Source of the DNA: a bacterium
GTDB taxonomy: Bacteria; Bdellovibrionota_C; UBA2361; SZUA-149; JAQTWB01
DNA: 50,589 nucleotides
Assembly: GCA_028689495.1 (NCBI GenBank)
Contig: JAQTWB010000016.1
Span: forward strand, 1-50,589
Direction of reading: 5' to 3'
The notes under the pieces are model-generated. The model ran no database searches. It saw only the letters and a program-made list of their open reading frames with translations, and was not told the origin of the DNA. The translations under genes were made by a program, and so were the position numbers. Numbering within the stretch: the stretch's first letter is position 1; each line of letters begins with the position of its first letter. Shown piece by piece: positions 1 to 7,567 of the stretch.

Positions 1-40
1 CATAGACGGCATCGTGGATAAACATTTTTGGATTTCTCAC
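1..40 (-). CDS. 5' end of a minus-strand gene cut by the window edge
   Basis: On the minus strand a perfect AGGAGG (positions 50-45) is followed after four bases by a GTG at 40-38 and 13 open codons (MRNPKMFIHDAVY) running off the window. The same AGGAGG-N4-GTG arrangement starts the next gene upstream (162-494), which supports the call. Too little is left to name a product. Confidence 0.35.
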   Translation of the reverse strand, partial: MRNPKMFIHDAVY

Positions 41-161
41 TATACCTCCTCATGCTGCTGAAACTAGATTGCAGAGGTATTATCGCTCGGTGTGGAAAAT
101 GGTTTCAGAAAAGTAACCTGGTCCCAGAAACGAAGATCTTATGTTGAGCGGGGAGTATGAA

Positions 162-494
162 TTACTTGTCACCGACCGCTGATTCTAACAGTTTAATGAA
201 ATTTCTTGCTTCAGATAACGAAAGAGAGACTGGCAACATTTGATAACTGCCAACCGTCTTTGCCACGACCTCTAATCCAATGGTTTTATCATGGTTACTA
301 CCGCCGAGTTTGTGAACTTTTATTGCCAATTTTATAAGCTTTCGGCCACTACCATGAACTTCGCCAACTGTTGATTCAATTGGGGCTCCGAACATTGCTG
401 CTTTGAAGCCCCCATGCTTAATTATTCGATAAAGCAGGAAGCCTATAGGGAAGGCAAAGAACGCCAAAAACAGAATCTGGGGATCAAACTTCAC
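162..494 (-). CDS. Small membrane-anchored protein of unknown function
   Basis: A 110-residue protein. Residues about 5-25 form one strongly hydrophobic segment followed by basic residues (YRIIKHGG), so it is probably a single-pass, N-terminally anchored protein with an 85-residue soluble part. The soluble part is mixed polar and hydrophobic with no motif I recognise. The start is GTG at 494 because a GGGAGG lies four bases upstream. It is transcribed away from the 495-785 gap and toward the truncated gene at the left edge, about 120 bp from it, so the two may be cotranscribed. Reading frame and ribosome binding site are convincing; function is unknown. Confidence 0.65.
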   Translation of the reverse strand: MKFDPQILFLAFFAFPIGFLLYRIIKHGGFKAAMFGAPIESTVGEVHGSGRKLIKLAIKVHKLGGSNHDKTIGLEVVAKTVGSYQMLPVSLSLSEARNFIKLLESAVGDK

Positions 495-785
495 GAGGCC
501 TCCCTATCGCATAACAAGAAATTATATAGCTCCCGCACATTATACCTTCACCTTTTCAACGGTTTTTCTCAACCCTGTATTTCAAAGCTCATATAACAAG
601 TCGCGGCAAATCCATTGCGTAATGTATGGCAAACCCGAAATGTTGAGACCATGTTCAATTTAATGGGCAGAGCTGTTTTTCATATTAGGTAGCAACTTCG
701 CAAACAACCTCTGCATGCTTGCTCATGGCGTAGCCATGCGGCCGTTCCAGTTCAAACAGCATTGCGTCTGGCTGAAAAAATGAAG
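495..785. other. Intergenic stretch without a recognisable gene
   Basis: About 290 bp between the small membrane protein and the first 65-bp repeat. I see no credible reading frame with a ribosome binding site. A short inverted repeat (CATGGC-gta-GCCATG, near 724-738) is the only structure. It presumably holds the promoter of the minus-strand gene ending at 162. Confidence 0.4.
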
Positions 786-851
786 GATTATACCGTGTCA
801 AAAAACTCCGTTGAACGGTAAAACACTAAGGAATAGAGACACGGTATAATC
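786..851 (+). repeat. 65-bp dispersed palindromic-ended repeat, copy 1
   Basis: A 66-bp element bounded by perfect 14-bp inverted repeats (GATTATACCGTGTC at 786-799 and its complement at 838-851), with an inner CCGTT-g-AACGG palindrome. It lies 60 bp beyond the stop of the minus-strand TSUP gene. A second copy in the same orientation lies just upstream of rarA at 3396-3460. The shared core includes TTATACCGTGTC, AAAAAACTC and GTTGAACG. It may be a MITE-like or REP-like element; the ends also allow a transcript hairpin. Confidence 0.8.
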
Positions 852-910
852 AAACTCATCAAAGAGTGCACAGCGTAACGGCAGAATTTTAGTAGTAACG
901 GTCGTTGCCC

Positions 911-1681
911 TCACCTCAGCAAAAGCGCGATTGCCATTGCGGCAACCAGCAATGAAAACATCAACTGTGCCCATTTTTGCCCCTTCTTCACCGATAGCCG
1001 CACGGCAAGCCAGGCACCAACTCCACTGCCCACGGCCAGCATAATCCCCGGCAGCCAAGCCACCGAATCACTAAGTGCGAAAGTTATCAAAGAAAAAATA
1101 TTGTATGCGCCAATGATAAAGACCTTCAAAGCATTCGCCCGGACAAGATCAATATGACGCGTCTGCTGAAAAACAAATGCCAGCACAATCCCCGCCCCAG
1201 CCTGAATAAATCCACCATAAAACCCACAGAGAACTAAAAAGAACAGCAGAGTTCTCTCCTGCCGCTGAGCAGACTCGGTAGATATCGAAGTCTCCAGAAC
1301 CTTCTCTCGGCGCCGCCCGGAAGAATAATATTCCGCGACGACAATACAAATCATCAACAGCGCCAACAAACGATCAAACCAGGGGCCACCGAAATGAGCA
1401 CCGGCAAGCGCACCCAGCACGGCTCCGGGTAAAGTATAAAGCGTGTAATAAAGTGCTTCACGCCAACAGAGCAATCCAGCCCGGTAAAACCCCCTGGTCC
1501 CGGCCAGACTTTGCACAACCAGGCCAATACGGTTCGTGCCGTTCGCCAGCGGAGCTGGAAGTCCGAGAAAAATCATTGCCGGCAAAGTAATCAACGAACC
1601 GCCACCGGCAAGAACATTGATAAAACCTGCGGCGAGACCAACTGAAAACAACAGCAGGTCGGCAGGCCAGCCGCTCATCAC
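911..1681 (-). CDS. TSUP (TauE/SafE) family membrane transporter
   Basis: A 256-residue integral membrane protein of the sulfite/sulfonate exporter (TauE/SafE, TSUP) family. The N-terminal GLAAGFINVLAGGGSLITLP is the family's typical glycine-rich first motif, and a second such segment (GFYGGFIQAGAG) begins the second half, fitting the family's internal duplication. About eight hydrophobic segments are visible, with a basic hydrophilic linker near residues 120-145. Substrate cannot be told; family members move sulfite, sulfoacetate or other organosulfur anions. It is the last gene of the rarA-crcB-TSUP operon: its GTG at 1681 overlaps the crcB stop, and an ATG at 1678 is the alternative start. 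Confidence 0.88.
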   Translation of the reverse strand: MMSGWPADLLLFSVGLAAGFINVLAGGGSLITLPAMIFLGLPAPLANGTNRIGLVVQSLAGTRGFYRAGLLCWREALYYTLYTLPGAVLGALAGAHFGGPWFDRLLALLMICIVVAEYYSSGRRREKVLETSISTESAQRQERTLLFFLVLCGFYGGFIQAGAGIVLAFVFQQTRHIDLVRANALKVFIIGAYNIFSLITFALSDSVAWLPGIMLAVGSGVGAWLAVRLSVKKGQKWAQLMFSLLVAAMAIALLLR

Positions 1682-2079
1682 TGCGAGCCGCTGAACGCGG
1701 CAGTTATCGGCAGACGAAAAAGCAGAAAACCAAGAAAGGCAAAGACAAGACCCAACAAGTTACTGCTCATCGCATAGACAAAAGCCAAACCGTAACGTGT
1801 GTTATGGCAAAGCTGCAGACACTCAAAAATGTAAGAAGAGAATGTTGTGAAACTGCCGAGAAAACCAACCTGTAGCAACAACCTCTGCCCTTCGGTAATC
1901 GTCCCCGCCGTCAGCAAACGCGCGCCAAAAGCTCCAGCAGCAAAGCAACCAAAAACATTTACCAGCAAGGTGCCATAGGGGAAACTACCCCGCAGCAACT
2001 GTTGCGTAAAAAGCACAGCAGCATAACGCAGCAAAGCGCCACAAACTCCGCCCAATGAAATCAAAAGTGCCGTCTTCAT
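1678..2079 (-). CDS. crcB: Fluoride channel CrcB/Fluc
   Basis: A 133-residue four-helix membrane protein of the Fluc family, which forms antiparallel dimers that let fluoride leave the cell. Visible signatures are the N-terminal GGVCGALLRY, the LLVNVFGCF segment with the pore Asn, and GFLGSFTTFSSY in the third helix with the conserved Phe-box and Na+-site neighbourhood. Length is normal. It overlaps rarA upstream by four bases (ATGA) and the TSUP gene downstream, so translation is probably coupled. No fluoride riboswitch is visible, as expected for a gene inside an operon. Confidence 0.95.
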   Translation of the reverse strand: MKTALLISLGGVCGALLRYAAVLFTQQLLRGSFPYGTLLVNVFGCFAAGAFGARLLTAGTITEGQRLLLQVGFLGSFTTFSSYIFECLQLCHNTRYGLAFVYAMSSNLLGLVFAFLGFLLFRLPITAAFSGSQ

Positions 2080-3386
2080 CCTTTCTTGTTCCTGGCATTG
2101 GAAATCAATGAATCAAAGTGATCAAGCCTTTCCTTCATCTTCGCATCAATCCCCCGTGTTGTCGGTTTGAAAACCCGCATTGCACCCAATGCATCGGGGA
2201 GATAACGCTCGGGCACAAAGGCATCTGGAAAGTCATGAGGATAGCGATAACCTTCAGAACGCCCAAGGCTGCGCATAAGATCCGTCGGCGCATTACAAAG
2301 CCGCGCCGGCACAGGCAGATTGGGATGTTCTCGAACAACCTGCTCCATCTCCCGCAACGCGCGATAACTGGCATTTGATTTCTGACAACATGCCAGATAC
2401 ACCGCCGCCTGCGCCAGAGGAATTCTCCCTTCCGGCAAACCGACTCTTTGCACGGCACTATCGACGTCAACAGCAAGCGCCAGTGCCCGCGGATCGCAAC
2501 TTGCATCCTCGGAGGCAAAAATCATCATCCGTCGCGTGATTATCAACGGATCTTCACCGGCTTCCAACGCCCTGACCATGTAATAAAGAGCTGCATCCGG
2601 ATCAGATCCACGCAGCGACTTAATCATCGCCGAAAGATTATCAAAATGTTGATCGCCATCGGCATCAAAATACTGTGGCTGATCGGCAAACGCCTCGCGC
2701 ACATGCTCGACAAGAATCTCCTGACTGCCGATATCGCGCGCGAGAAAATACGACCACTCAAGACAATTCAAAGCCCGACGAGCATCTCCACCTGAAATAC
2801 GAGCAATAGTTGCCATCGCCTCCGGAGCCAGACCGACTCCTGAATTACCGAGCCCACGCTCAGCATCAAGCAAGGCCCTTCGCAGAATCTCGGCTATATC
2901 CGCCTCAGTCAACGGCTTCAGTTCCAAGACCTTCAGACGGCTCAGCAGGGCACTGCGCAAACGAAAACTGACATTTTCGGTAGTTTGTCCAACAAGAACG
3001 ATAAGCCCGCTTTCGACATGCGGTAAAAAAGCATCCTGTTGCGACTTATTAAAACGATGAATTTCATCGACAAGCAGCAGGGTTGACTTGTGGTCCCGAC
3101 GGCGATTCTCTTCCGCCAACTTGACGGCATTGCGAATTCCCTCAACCCCATCAAGCACCCCGGACAAGCGACAAAAATGCAGGGATAAAGTGTTCGATAA
3201 CACCTGCGCCAATGAAGTCTTACCTACACCGGGGCTGCCAAACAGCACCAGTGACGGTGGCACCCCGCCGCTCTTCAAAATGCGATAAAGCACTGACTGC
3301 GGCCCGACTATCTTTTCCTGACCGACAAAATCGGCCAAAGTCCGCGGCCTCATTCGTTCCGCCAGTGGCGTCTGTTCTGAAATCAT
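2076..3386 (-). CDS. rarA: Replication-associated recombination protein A (AAA+ ATPase)
   Basis: A 436-residue RarA/MgsA (WRNIP1-like) clamp-loader-related ATPase that acts at stalled forks. It has the N-terminal PLAERMRPRTLADFVGQ, Walker A GSPGVGKTS at about residues 50-58, Walker B LLLVDEIHRF at about 103-112, the TTEN sensor-1 region, and the C-terminal RarA tetramerisation region (PDAALYYMVRALEAGEDP, PRDL-like segments). The usual ATTENPSF appears as QTTENVSF, a mild departure. It is the first gene of the operon with crcB and TSUP. Start is ATG 3386, nine bases after AAGG; the second 65-bp repeat lies directly upstream and may include promoter or leader sequence. Confidence 0.95.
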   Translation of the reverse strand: MISEQTPLAERMRPRTLADFVGQEKIVGPQSVLYRILKSGGVPPSLVLFGSPGVGKTSLAQVLSNTLSLHFCRLSGVLDGVEGIRNAVKLAEENRRRDHKSTLLLVDEIHRFNKSQQDAFLPHVESGLIVLVGQTTENVSFRLRSALLSRLKVLELKPLTEADIAEILRRALLDAERGLGNSGVGLAPEAMATIARISGGDARRALNCLEWSYFLARDIGSQEILVEHVREAFADQPQYFDADGDQHFDNLSAMIKSLRGSDPDAALYYMVRALEAGEDPLIITRRMMIFASEDASCDPRALALAVDVDSAVQRVGLPEGRIPLAQAAVYLACCQKSNASYRALREMEQVVREHPNLPVPARLCNAPTDLMRSLGRSEGYRYPHDFPDAFVPERYLPDALGAMRVFKPTTRGIDAKMKERLDHFDSLISNARNKKG

Positions 3387-3395
3387 CTGGCGTTA

Positions 3396-3460
3396 CCTTA
3401 TACCGTGTCAAAAAACTCAGTTGAACGATGAAATACTGGGGAATCTTGAAGCGGTATCAC
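3396..3460 (+). repeat. 65-bp dispersed palindromic-ended repeat, copy 2
   Basis: The second copy of the element at 786-851, in the same orientation. It shares the left end (TTATACCGTGTC), the AAAAAACTC and GTTGAACG blocks and an ACT-GGAAT block; the right end is diverged, leaving ATACCG...CGGTAT as the paired termini. It starts ten bases upstream of the rarA start codon. Together the copies bracket the rarA-crcB-TSUP operon. Confidence 0.75.
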
Positions 3461-3542
3461 AACCTGCCATTTCTCAGGCTGACTTGACTTAAACGCCAAA
3501 ACACAATTCTATCCGCCCAAACAAACCGGGAGTAACCCGGAA

Positions 3543-4124
3543 ATGGATAGCAAACCAACTTCAACTCACGGCTTAACTGACAGGAAAATGGATAGCAAGA
3601 TAAACGGTGTCGAAATCAAGGAACTCCTTACCCATCCCGATGACCGTGGGTTTTTCCGCGAAATAATTCGCGAAACCGACCCTTTCTTTGCCGCTGGCTT
3701 CGGTCAGTGGAGTCACAGCAAAATGAGCCTGAACACAGTCAAAGCCTGGCACTTTCACCATCTGCAAACCGACTGGTGGTATCTAGGTCTTGGGGTAATC
3801 ACCGTGGCTCTTTACGACAACCGGGAAGAGAGCCCGACCTTCGGAGAAAAAATGGTTTTCAAACTAGGCGAGACAGAACTCGACCCGGAAGCTATCTCTG
3901 CTGTAGTTAAAATTCCGACTGGCGTGCTGCATGGCTGTAAGGTCCTCAGCCCCTTTGCCCACCTGTTTTACATCACAAGCCACATCTACAACCCAAATGA
4001 TGAGGGCCGCCTACCTTTCAATACCCCTGAAGTGCCTCACAACTGGGGCAATGAAGAAGATTTGATCGTCTCTGCAAAAGACCGAATAACTTTTATTCCA
4101 ACGGCAGAAAGAATTTTATCTTGA
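3543..4124 (+). CDS. RmlC-type cupin epimerase (dTDP-4-dehydrorhamnose 3,5-epimerase family)
   Basis: A 193-residue cupin of the RmlC family, which epimerises dTDP- or related 4-keto-6-deoxysugars for surface polysaccharides. Family features in order are GVEIKELLTHPDDRGFFRE, the core strand AWHFHHLQTDWWYL with the catalytic His region, VALYDNREESPT, IPTGVLHG, and a C-terminal YNPNDEGRLPFNTPEVPHNWG. No rmlA, rmlB or rmlD lies nearby, so the substrate is uncertain. Two starts carry a duplicated block (ATGGATAGCAA at 3543 and 3588): the first has GGGAG ten bases upstream, while the second has AGGA only two bases away but better matches the family's N-terminus. I keep 3543. Confidence 0.82.
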   Translation: MDSKPTSTHGLTDRKMDSKINGVEIKELLTHPDDRGFFREIIRETDPFFAAGFGQWSHSKMSLNTVKAWHFHHLQTDWWYLGLGVITVALYDNREESPTFGEKMVFKLGETELDPEAISAVVKIPTGVLHGCKVLSPFAHLFYITSHIYNPNDEGRLPFNTPEVPHNWGNEEDLIVSAKDRITFIPTAERILS

Positions 4125-4353
4125 CTAAACATCTGCAAACGCTCTAGGTTTTGGCTACAGCGTTTGAGCACCCACTATCTCGGCAATTGTCGAATCTGCG
4201 GAGTTGGTATACAAGCTGCTTAAACCTGCATTCGGGGCTTTCCACTCGGCATTTCGTTACACGCCCAGTGGATATTCCGCAGGAGCACGGCGAAAAGTTA
4301 CTTGAATTCGCCACAATGCAGCAGACATTTCACCAATAAGATAATTGCAGGCC

Positions 4354-4851
4354 ATGGAAGATAAAATCCGCCCCATCGAAAGAGAATTCACTGCTAAAGC
4401 GGTTCAGGGTATTTTACGCGCCTTGACGGATGGCGAAGAAAAAATTGGCCTTGCCCTCCTAAACTACTACTCCCGCACAGAACTCGTACCGCCAACAGGG
4501 CGCGCCCAGCAACGAGGTAGACAAAAATACAGTTACCCGGATGTCGTCTTGTTGTGCTGGCTTTTCCGCATGAAGAAAGAAGGACTCCCCGTTAACCGCT
4601 TTCGCCGTGGTATCTCCTACTTGCGCAATCGTCTCCCGGCACTTTACGAAAACCCTAAAGACATGATCCTGCTAACCGATGGAAATAATCTCTTTCTGAA
4701 AAACAGAATCAACGACCGAGACGACATCACCGAAGTATTAACTGGTCCACAAGCCGGACAGTATTCTTGGGCATACTCCATCGGTAATCTGATTGAAGAA
4801 GTCGATCGGGCGATTGAGGAACAAGAACATCAGGAAAGAAACGCGGCTTGA
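4354..4851 (+). CDS. MerR-like helix-turn-helix protein
   Basis: A 165-residue soluble protein. Residues about 45-90 (KYSYPDVVLLCWLFRMKKEG, then NRFRRGISYLR) follow the winged-helix pattern of MerR-like regulators, in particular the Y-S-x-x-D-V-V/L type often seen with DUF433 partners. The N-terminal part looks like an additional helical segment and the C-terminus is acidic and helical, suggesting a dimerisation or partner-binding part. ATG at 4354 is preferred over the in-frame TTG at 4345. A tandem repeat and a terminator follow. A DNA-binding role is likely; the target is unknown. Confidence 0.6.
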   Translation: MEDKIRPIEREFTAKAVQGILRALTDGEEKIGLALLNYYSRTELVPPTGRAQQRGRQKYSYPDVVLLCWLFRMKKEGLPVNRFRRGISYLRNRLPALYENPKDMILLTDGNNLFLKNRINDRDDITEVLTGPQAGQYSWAYSIGNLIEEVDRAIEEQEHQERNAA

Positions 4852-4891
4852 ATCTCTCAGCCTAAATCTCTCAGCCTAAATCCTTCAGCCT
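4851..4891 (+). repeat. Three tandem copies of a 14-bp unit
   Basis: The unit AAATCTCTCAGCCT occurs three times head to tail (first copy missing one base, third with two changes), beginning at the stop codon of the preceding gene. It is probably a slippage product in the 3' untranslated region. Confidence 0.8.
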
Positions 4892-4929
4892 GAATATCTT
4901 ATCCGGATATCTTTCATTGAATTGAAACA

Positions 4930-4957
4930 AAAAGAACCATTCCGTGGTTCTTTTTTA
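4930..4957 (+). terminator. Rho-independent terminator
   Basis: AGAACCA (4933-4939) pairs with TGGTTCT (4945-4951) around a five-base loop, flanked by an A-run on the left and TTTTTT on the right, so it could act on both strands. It ends the transcript of the MerR-like gene. It also shows that the longer open frame beginning at 4944 cannot be the real start of gmhA. Confidence 0.8.
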
Positions 4958-5045
4958 TTTGAGCCAGTTACTCTATAAGAACGACGAACCTTGTCTGGCC
5001 ACGACCAAAAAATCTCAGCGATTATCACGTTACAAAGTAATTCTT

Positions 5046-5603
5046 ATGCGAAGTATCAAAGAACAAATCAACGATGCTCTGCTGGCGATATCTCCCCTGG
5101 CGACACTGGAGAAAGAACTCTCCCAAGCGATTGAGCTTATGGTCAAAACAGTCAAAACTGGTGGAACAATTTACACCTGTGGAAACGGCGGCTCCGCCTG
5201 CGAGGCCATGCATCTGACCGAAGAGCTTGTCGCCCGCTACTCGCGCGAACGTCCCGGAATCGCCTCTGTCCATTTTCACGACTCTGGCACAATTACCTGC
5301 TGGGCCAACGATTATGATTTTCAAAGCGTTTTTGAGCGTCAGGTGAAAACTTTCTGTAGCGAGAAAGACCTACTCGTCTGCTTTTCAACAAGCGGCAACT
5401 CGGAAAACGTCCTGCTTGCCCTGAAAGCGGCCAAAGCAGCCTCTGTGCCAACTCTTTCTCTCCTTGGTCGGGATGGGGGCAAAGCCAAAGCGCTTTCTAC
5501 CTGCGCCATTACTGTGCCCGCGAAACACACGGCCCACATCCAGGAAGCACACCTCGTCGTCATCCATATTCTCTGTGAACAACTGGAAAACACATTATTT
5601 TAG
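5046..5603 (+). CDS. gmhA: Sedoheptulose-7-phosphate isomerase (phosphoheptose isomerase)
   Basis: A 185-residue SIS-domain isomerase that makes D-glycero-D-manno-heptose 7-phosphate for LPS core heptose. It shows the sugar-phosphate loop CGNGGSACEAMH followed by the catalytic glutamate region (LTEELVARY), the second SIS loop FSTSGNSENV, and the C-terminal HIQEAHLVVIHILCE with the conserved His/Glu. The chosen ATG at 5046 gives normal family length; the longer frame would start inside the upstream terminator. No strong ribosome binding site is visible. Its stop overlaps the end of convergent aroE by nine bases. No other heptose genes are in the window. Confidence 0.92.
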   Translation: MRSIKEQINDALLAISPLATLEKELSQAIELMVKTVKTGGTIYTCGNGGSACEAMHLTEELVARYSRERPGIASVHFHDSGTITCWANDYDFQSVFERQVKTFCSEKDLLVCFSTSGNSENVLLALKAAKAASVPTLSLLGRDGGKAKALSTCAITVPAKHTAHIQEAHLVVIHILCEQLENTLF

Positions 5604-6455
5604 CTGCAGTTCATCGAATAAAGCCCGCTCCATCTGGGCAACCGGCGCTTCGCTCAATCCCGTAAACAGCTCAAACTGACGCACCGCCTGATAAAGGAGC
5701 ATCCTCACTCCGGCAATCGTGCAACAGCCTTTTTCCCGAGCAGCGCCAAGCAATGCTGTATCCCGAGTTACCGCGTCGAAAACTATCTGTCGCGACTCCA
5801 ACTCAGACAATAAAAAAGGAAACTGCCCTTCCGGCTGCAAATGTGAACCAACTGGCGTTGTATTGACCAACACATCAAATGAGGACAACTGCTGTCTTAG
5901 CTGAGAATACGGCAGGGCGGATAAAACCATGCCCCGCTTGGATTGAACAGCAGAAGCCAACTCAACAACCACCTGCTCTGCCCGGGAATCAGTGCGATTA
6001 CTGACAACGATCTCGCTCACACCCAATTGCATCAAGGCATAAACCGTGGCGCGAGCCGCTCCCCCGGCGCCAAGAACAAGGGCCCGCCTGTGCCGCACTA
6101 CCACCTTATTTTCCCCAAAGGCCCGCACAATTCCATCAATATCAGTATTAAACCCACACAACTTTCCCTGATCGTTGACGATTGTATTTAAAGCCCCAAC
6201 AGCCAAAACCTCCGGCGACAGTTCATCAACCAGTGACAAACTCGCTTCTTTATGAGGAATAGTCATGCTGTAGCCGCGAATACCCAGCGTCCGCATCGCA
6301 GTAATTGCGCCCTCTGTATCGGATGTATCAAAAGCGACATAAAAGGCATTCAGCCCGGCAGCCCGAAAAGCCGCATTATGCATCGCCTGACTAAGCTTGG
6401 TCGGCTGATCGGCGCAAAGTCCGCACAACATCGGATAAGCAGATTTTCTCGACAA
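5595..6455 (-). CDS. aroE: Shikimate dehydrogenase
   Basis: A 286-residue NADP-dependent shikimate dehydrogenase of the aromatic amino acid pathway. Present are MHNAAFRAAGLNAFYVAFD, the catalytic Lys in MTIPHKEA (K69), GALNTI, NTD at 103-105, the Rossmann loop GAGGAARA at 129-136, SNRTDSRA, and a typical C-terminus (YQAVRQFELFTG). The usual HSxSP substrate motif is shortened here (QPTKLSQAMHN), a possible affinity change worth noting. The start is a TTG with AGGAG eight bases upstream, better than any internal ATG. It is convergent with gmhA, overlapping by nine bases. Confidence 0.93.
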   Translation of the reverse strand: MSRKSAYPMLCGLCADQPTKLSQAMHNAAFRAAGLNAFYVAFDTSDTEGAITAMRTLGIRGYSMTIPHKEASLSLVDELSPEVLAVGALNTIVNDQGKLCGFNTDIDGIVRAFGENKVVVRHRRALVLGAGGAARATVYALMQLGVSEIVVSNRTDSRAEQVVVELASAVQSKRGMVLSALPYSQLRQQLSSFDVLVNTTPVGSHLQPEGQFPFLLSELESRQIVFDAVTRDTALLGAAREKGCCTIAGVRMLLYQAVRQFELFTGLSEAPVAQMERALFDELQLK

Positions 6456-6672
6456 TGTCCCCTCTCCTTCAATTCAGACCAATCTCAATAGTTCGCTAAT
6501 GTTACAGAAAGTTATTTTCTGCCATAACATATTCAGAGCAAAGAAGACCCGGCAAATGATGGGATGTTAAGAAGACACTCATCTGTTGGTCAGTCCTGCA
6601 ACCTGGCAAATTTTTCTCTTTCCGTTTCAGAATAAAGCCGCAGCTGCCGTTTCCATTGTTAGAGGACAACAA

Positions 6673-7431
6673 TTGCAGTTAAACAGCGCAGTATCACTCA
6701 AAGAAACGATCCAAGGCGTTAAAGCAGACAGACAAATGGCAAAAGAGCGGCAAAATCTGGCATCACGACAGCTGTTTCAAGAGAAACAAACGCCGGCTTA
6801 TAATAAAAACTTGAGCTCTGTACAGAAAAAGTCTACGACACGAAGCTCCACCGCCAGTCCCTCAAACTCAGCACCACGCCCATCGCAACGACGACGCCCG
6901 ATACCTTTTTACCAAACAAAAGTCTTTGTTTTCTTTATCTTTTCTTGTGGGCTTAGCCTCTTTACTATCAGCCTCGTGCTGTACAAACAACACAGCCGCA
7001 ACCAACCCGCCAACCAAATAACAACCGATGCCACCGAAGAGAACGCCATGGATCTCGGCGGACTGAATGAACTTGCCGCAGGTGAAACCGTACCCATCGA
7101 GCAGATCCCTGTCAGCAAATATCAGCAAATTGCCTCATACGGCGGTACGGACATGTCCCGGGCAGTGCTGGTTAATCCGGAAATACCATGGTACCAACAA
7201 TACTTCTGCCGTGGTTTCCGCTCATCAACCGGCTACTGCTCATGGTTTGCGCCTTTACATCCTGTCGTTAAATTCTGGAAAGATTCCAAAGGGTTCGACT
7301 TGGTAAAATGGGCCAAAAAAAATAATGTTGCAATTCCCGATTCAACACCTACCGGATCCTATACCCTTGAAGTTTCTCCCTCGCCGGTAATCCTGACCAA
7401 AAGAGACAGTGATGATTATTCTGTGAAGTAA
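6673..7431 (+). CDS. Single-pass membrane protein of unknown function
   Basis: A 252-residue protein in three parts: a basic, Ser/Gln/Pro-rich N-terminal region of about 90 residues, one transmembrane segment (VFVFFIFSCGLSLFTISLVLY), and a C-terminal domain of about 125 residues with two cysteines (YFCRGFRSSTGYCSWF), predicted to be outside the cytoplasm. The start is TTG at 6673 because GAGGA lies six bases upstream; the open frame extends up to 6586 without a ribosome binding site. It precedes the double-pilin gene by 136 bp in the same direction, so a shared role in a cell-envelope apparatus is possible. I recognise no family. Confidence 0.65.
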   Translation: MQLNSAVSLKETIQGVKADRQMAKERQNLASRQLFQEKQTPAYNKNLSSVQKKSTTRSSTASPSNSAPRPSQRRRPIPFYQTKVFVFFIFSCGLSLFTISLVLYKQHSRNQPANQITTDATEENAMDLGGLNELAAGETVPIEQIPVSKYQQIASYGGTDMSRAVLVNPEIPWYQQYFCRGFRSSTGYCSWFAPLHPVVKFWKDSKGFDLVKWAKKNNVAIPDSTPTGSYTLEVSPSPVILTKRDSDDYSVK

Positions 7432-7567
7432 ACCGGAATGAGCGAGTTACGAACGATTTCAACAAGTTTCCATGCAGCAGTTTTGCGAAGATCGTGCATA
7501 ACAAATGCATACTCTAAAGTGCCCGCCTGAGAAATCAGGACTCCGCACAGCAAGAAAGGTTACCAGT

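Noticed and set aside
4151-4339. 62-residue frame between the epimerase and MerR-like genes
   Set aside because: Starts with TTG without a ribosome binding site and has no protein-like pattern; treated as intergenic.
4944-5045. N-terminal extension of GmhA
   Set aside because: Starts inside the upstream terminator hairpin and adds residues absent from the family.
7471-7487. Sigma-54 promoter before the double-pilin gene
   Set aside because: TTGC is present but the invariant GG is TG; too weak without data.
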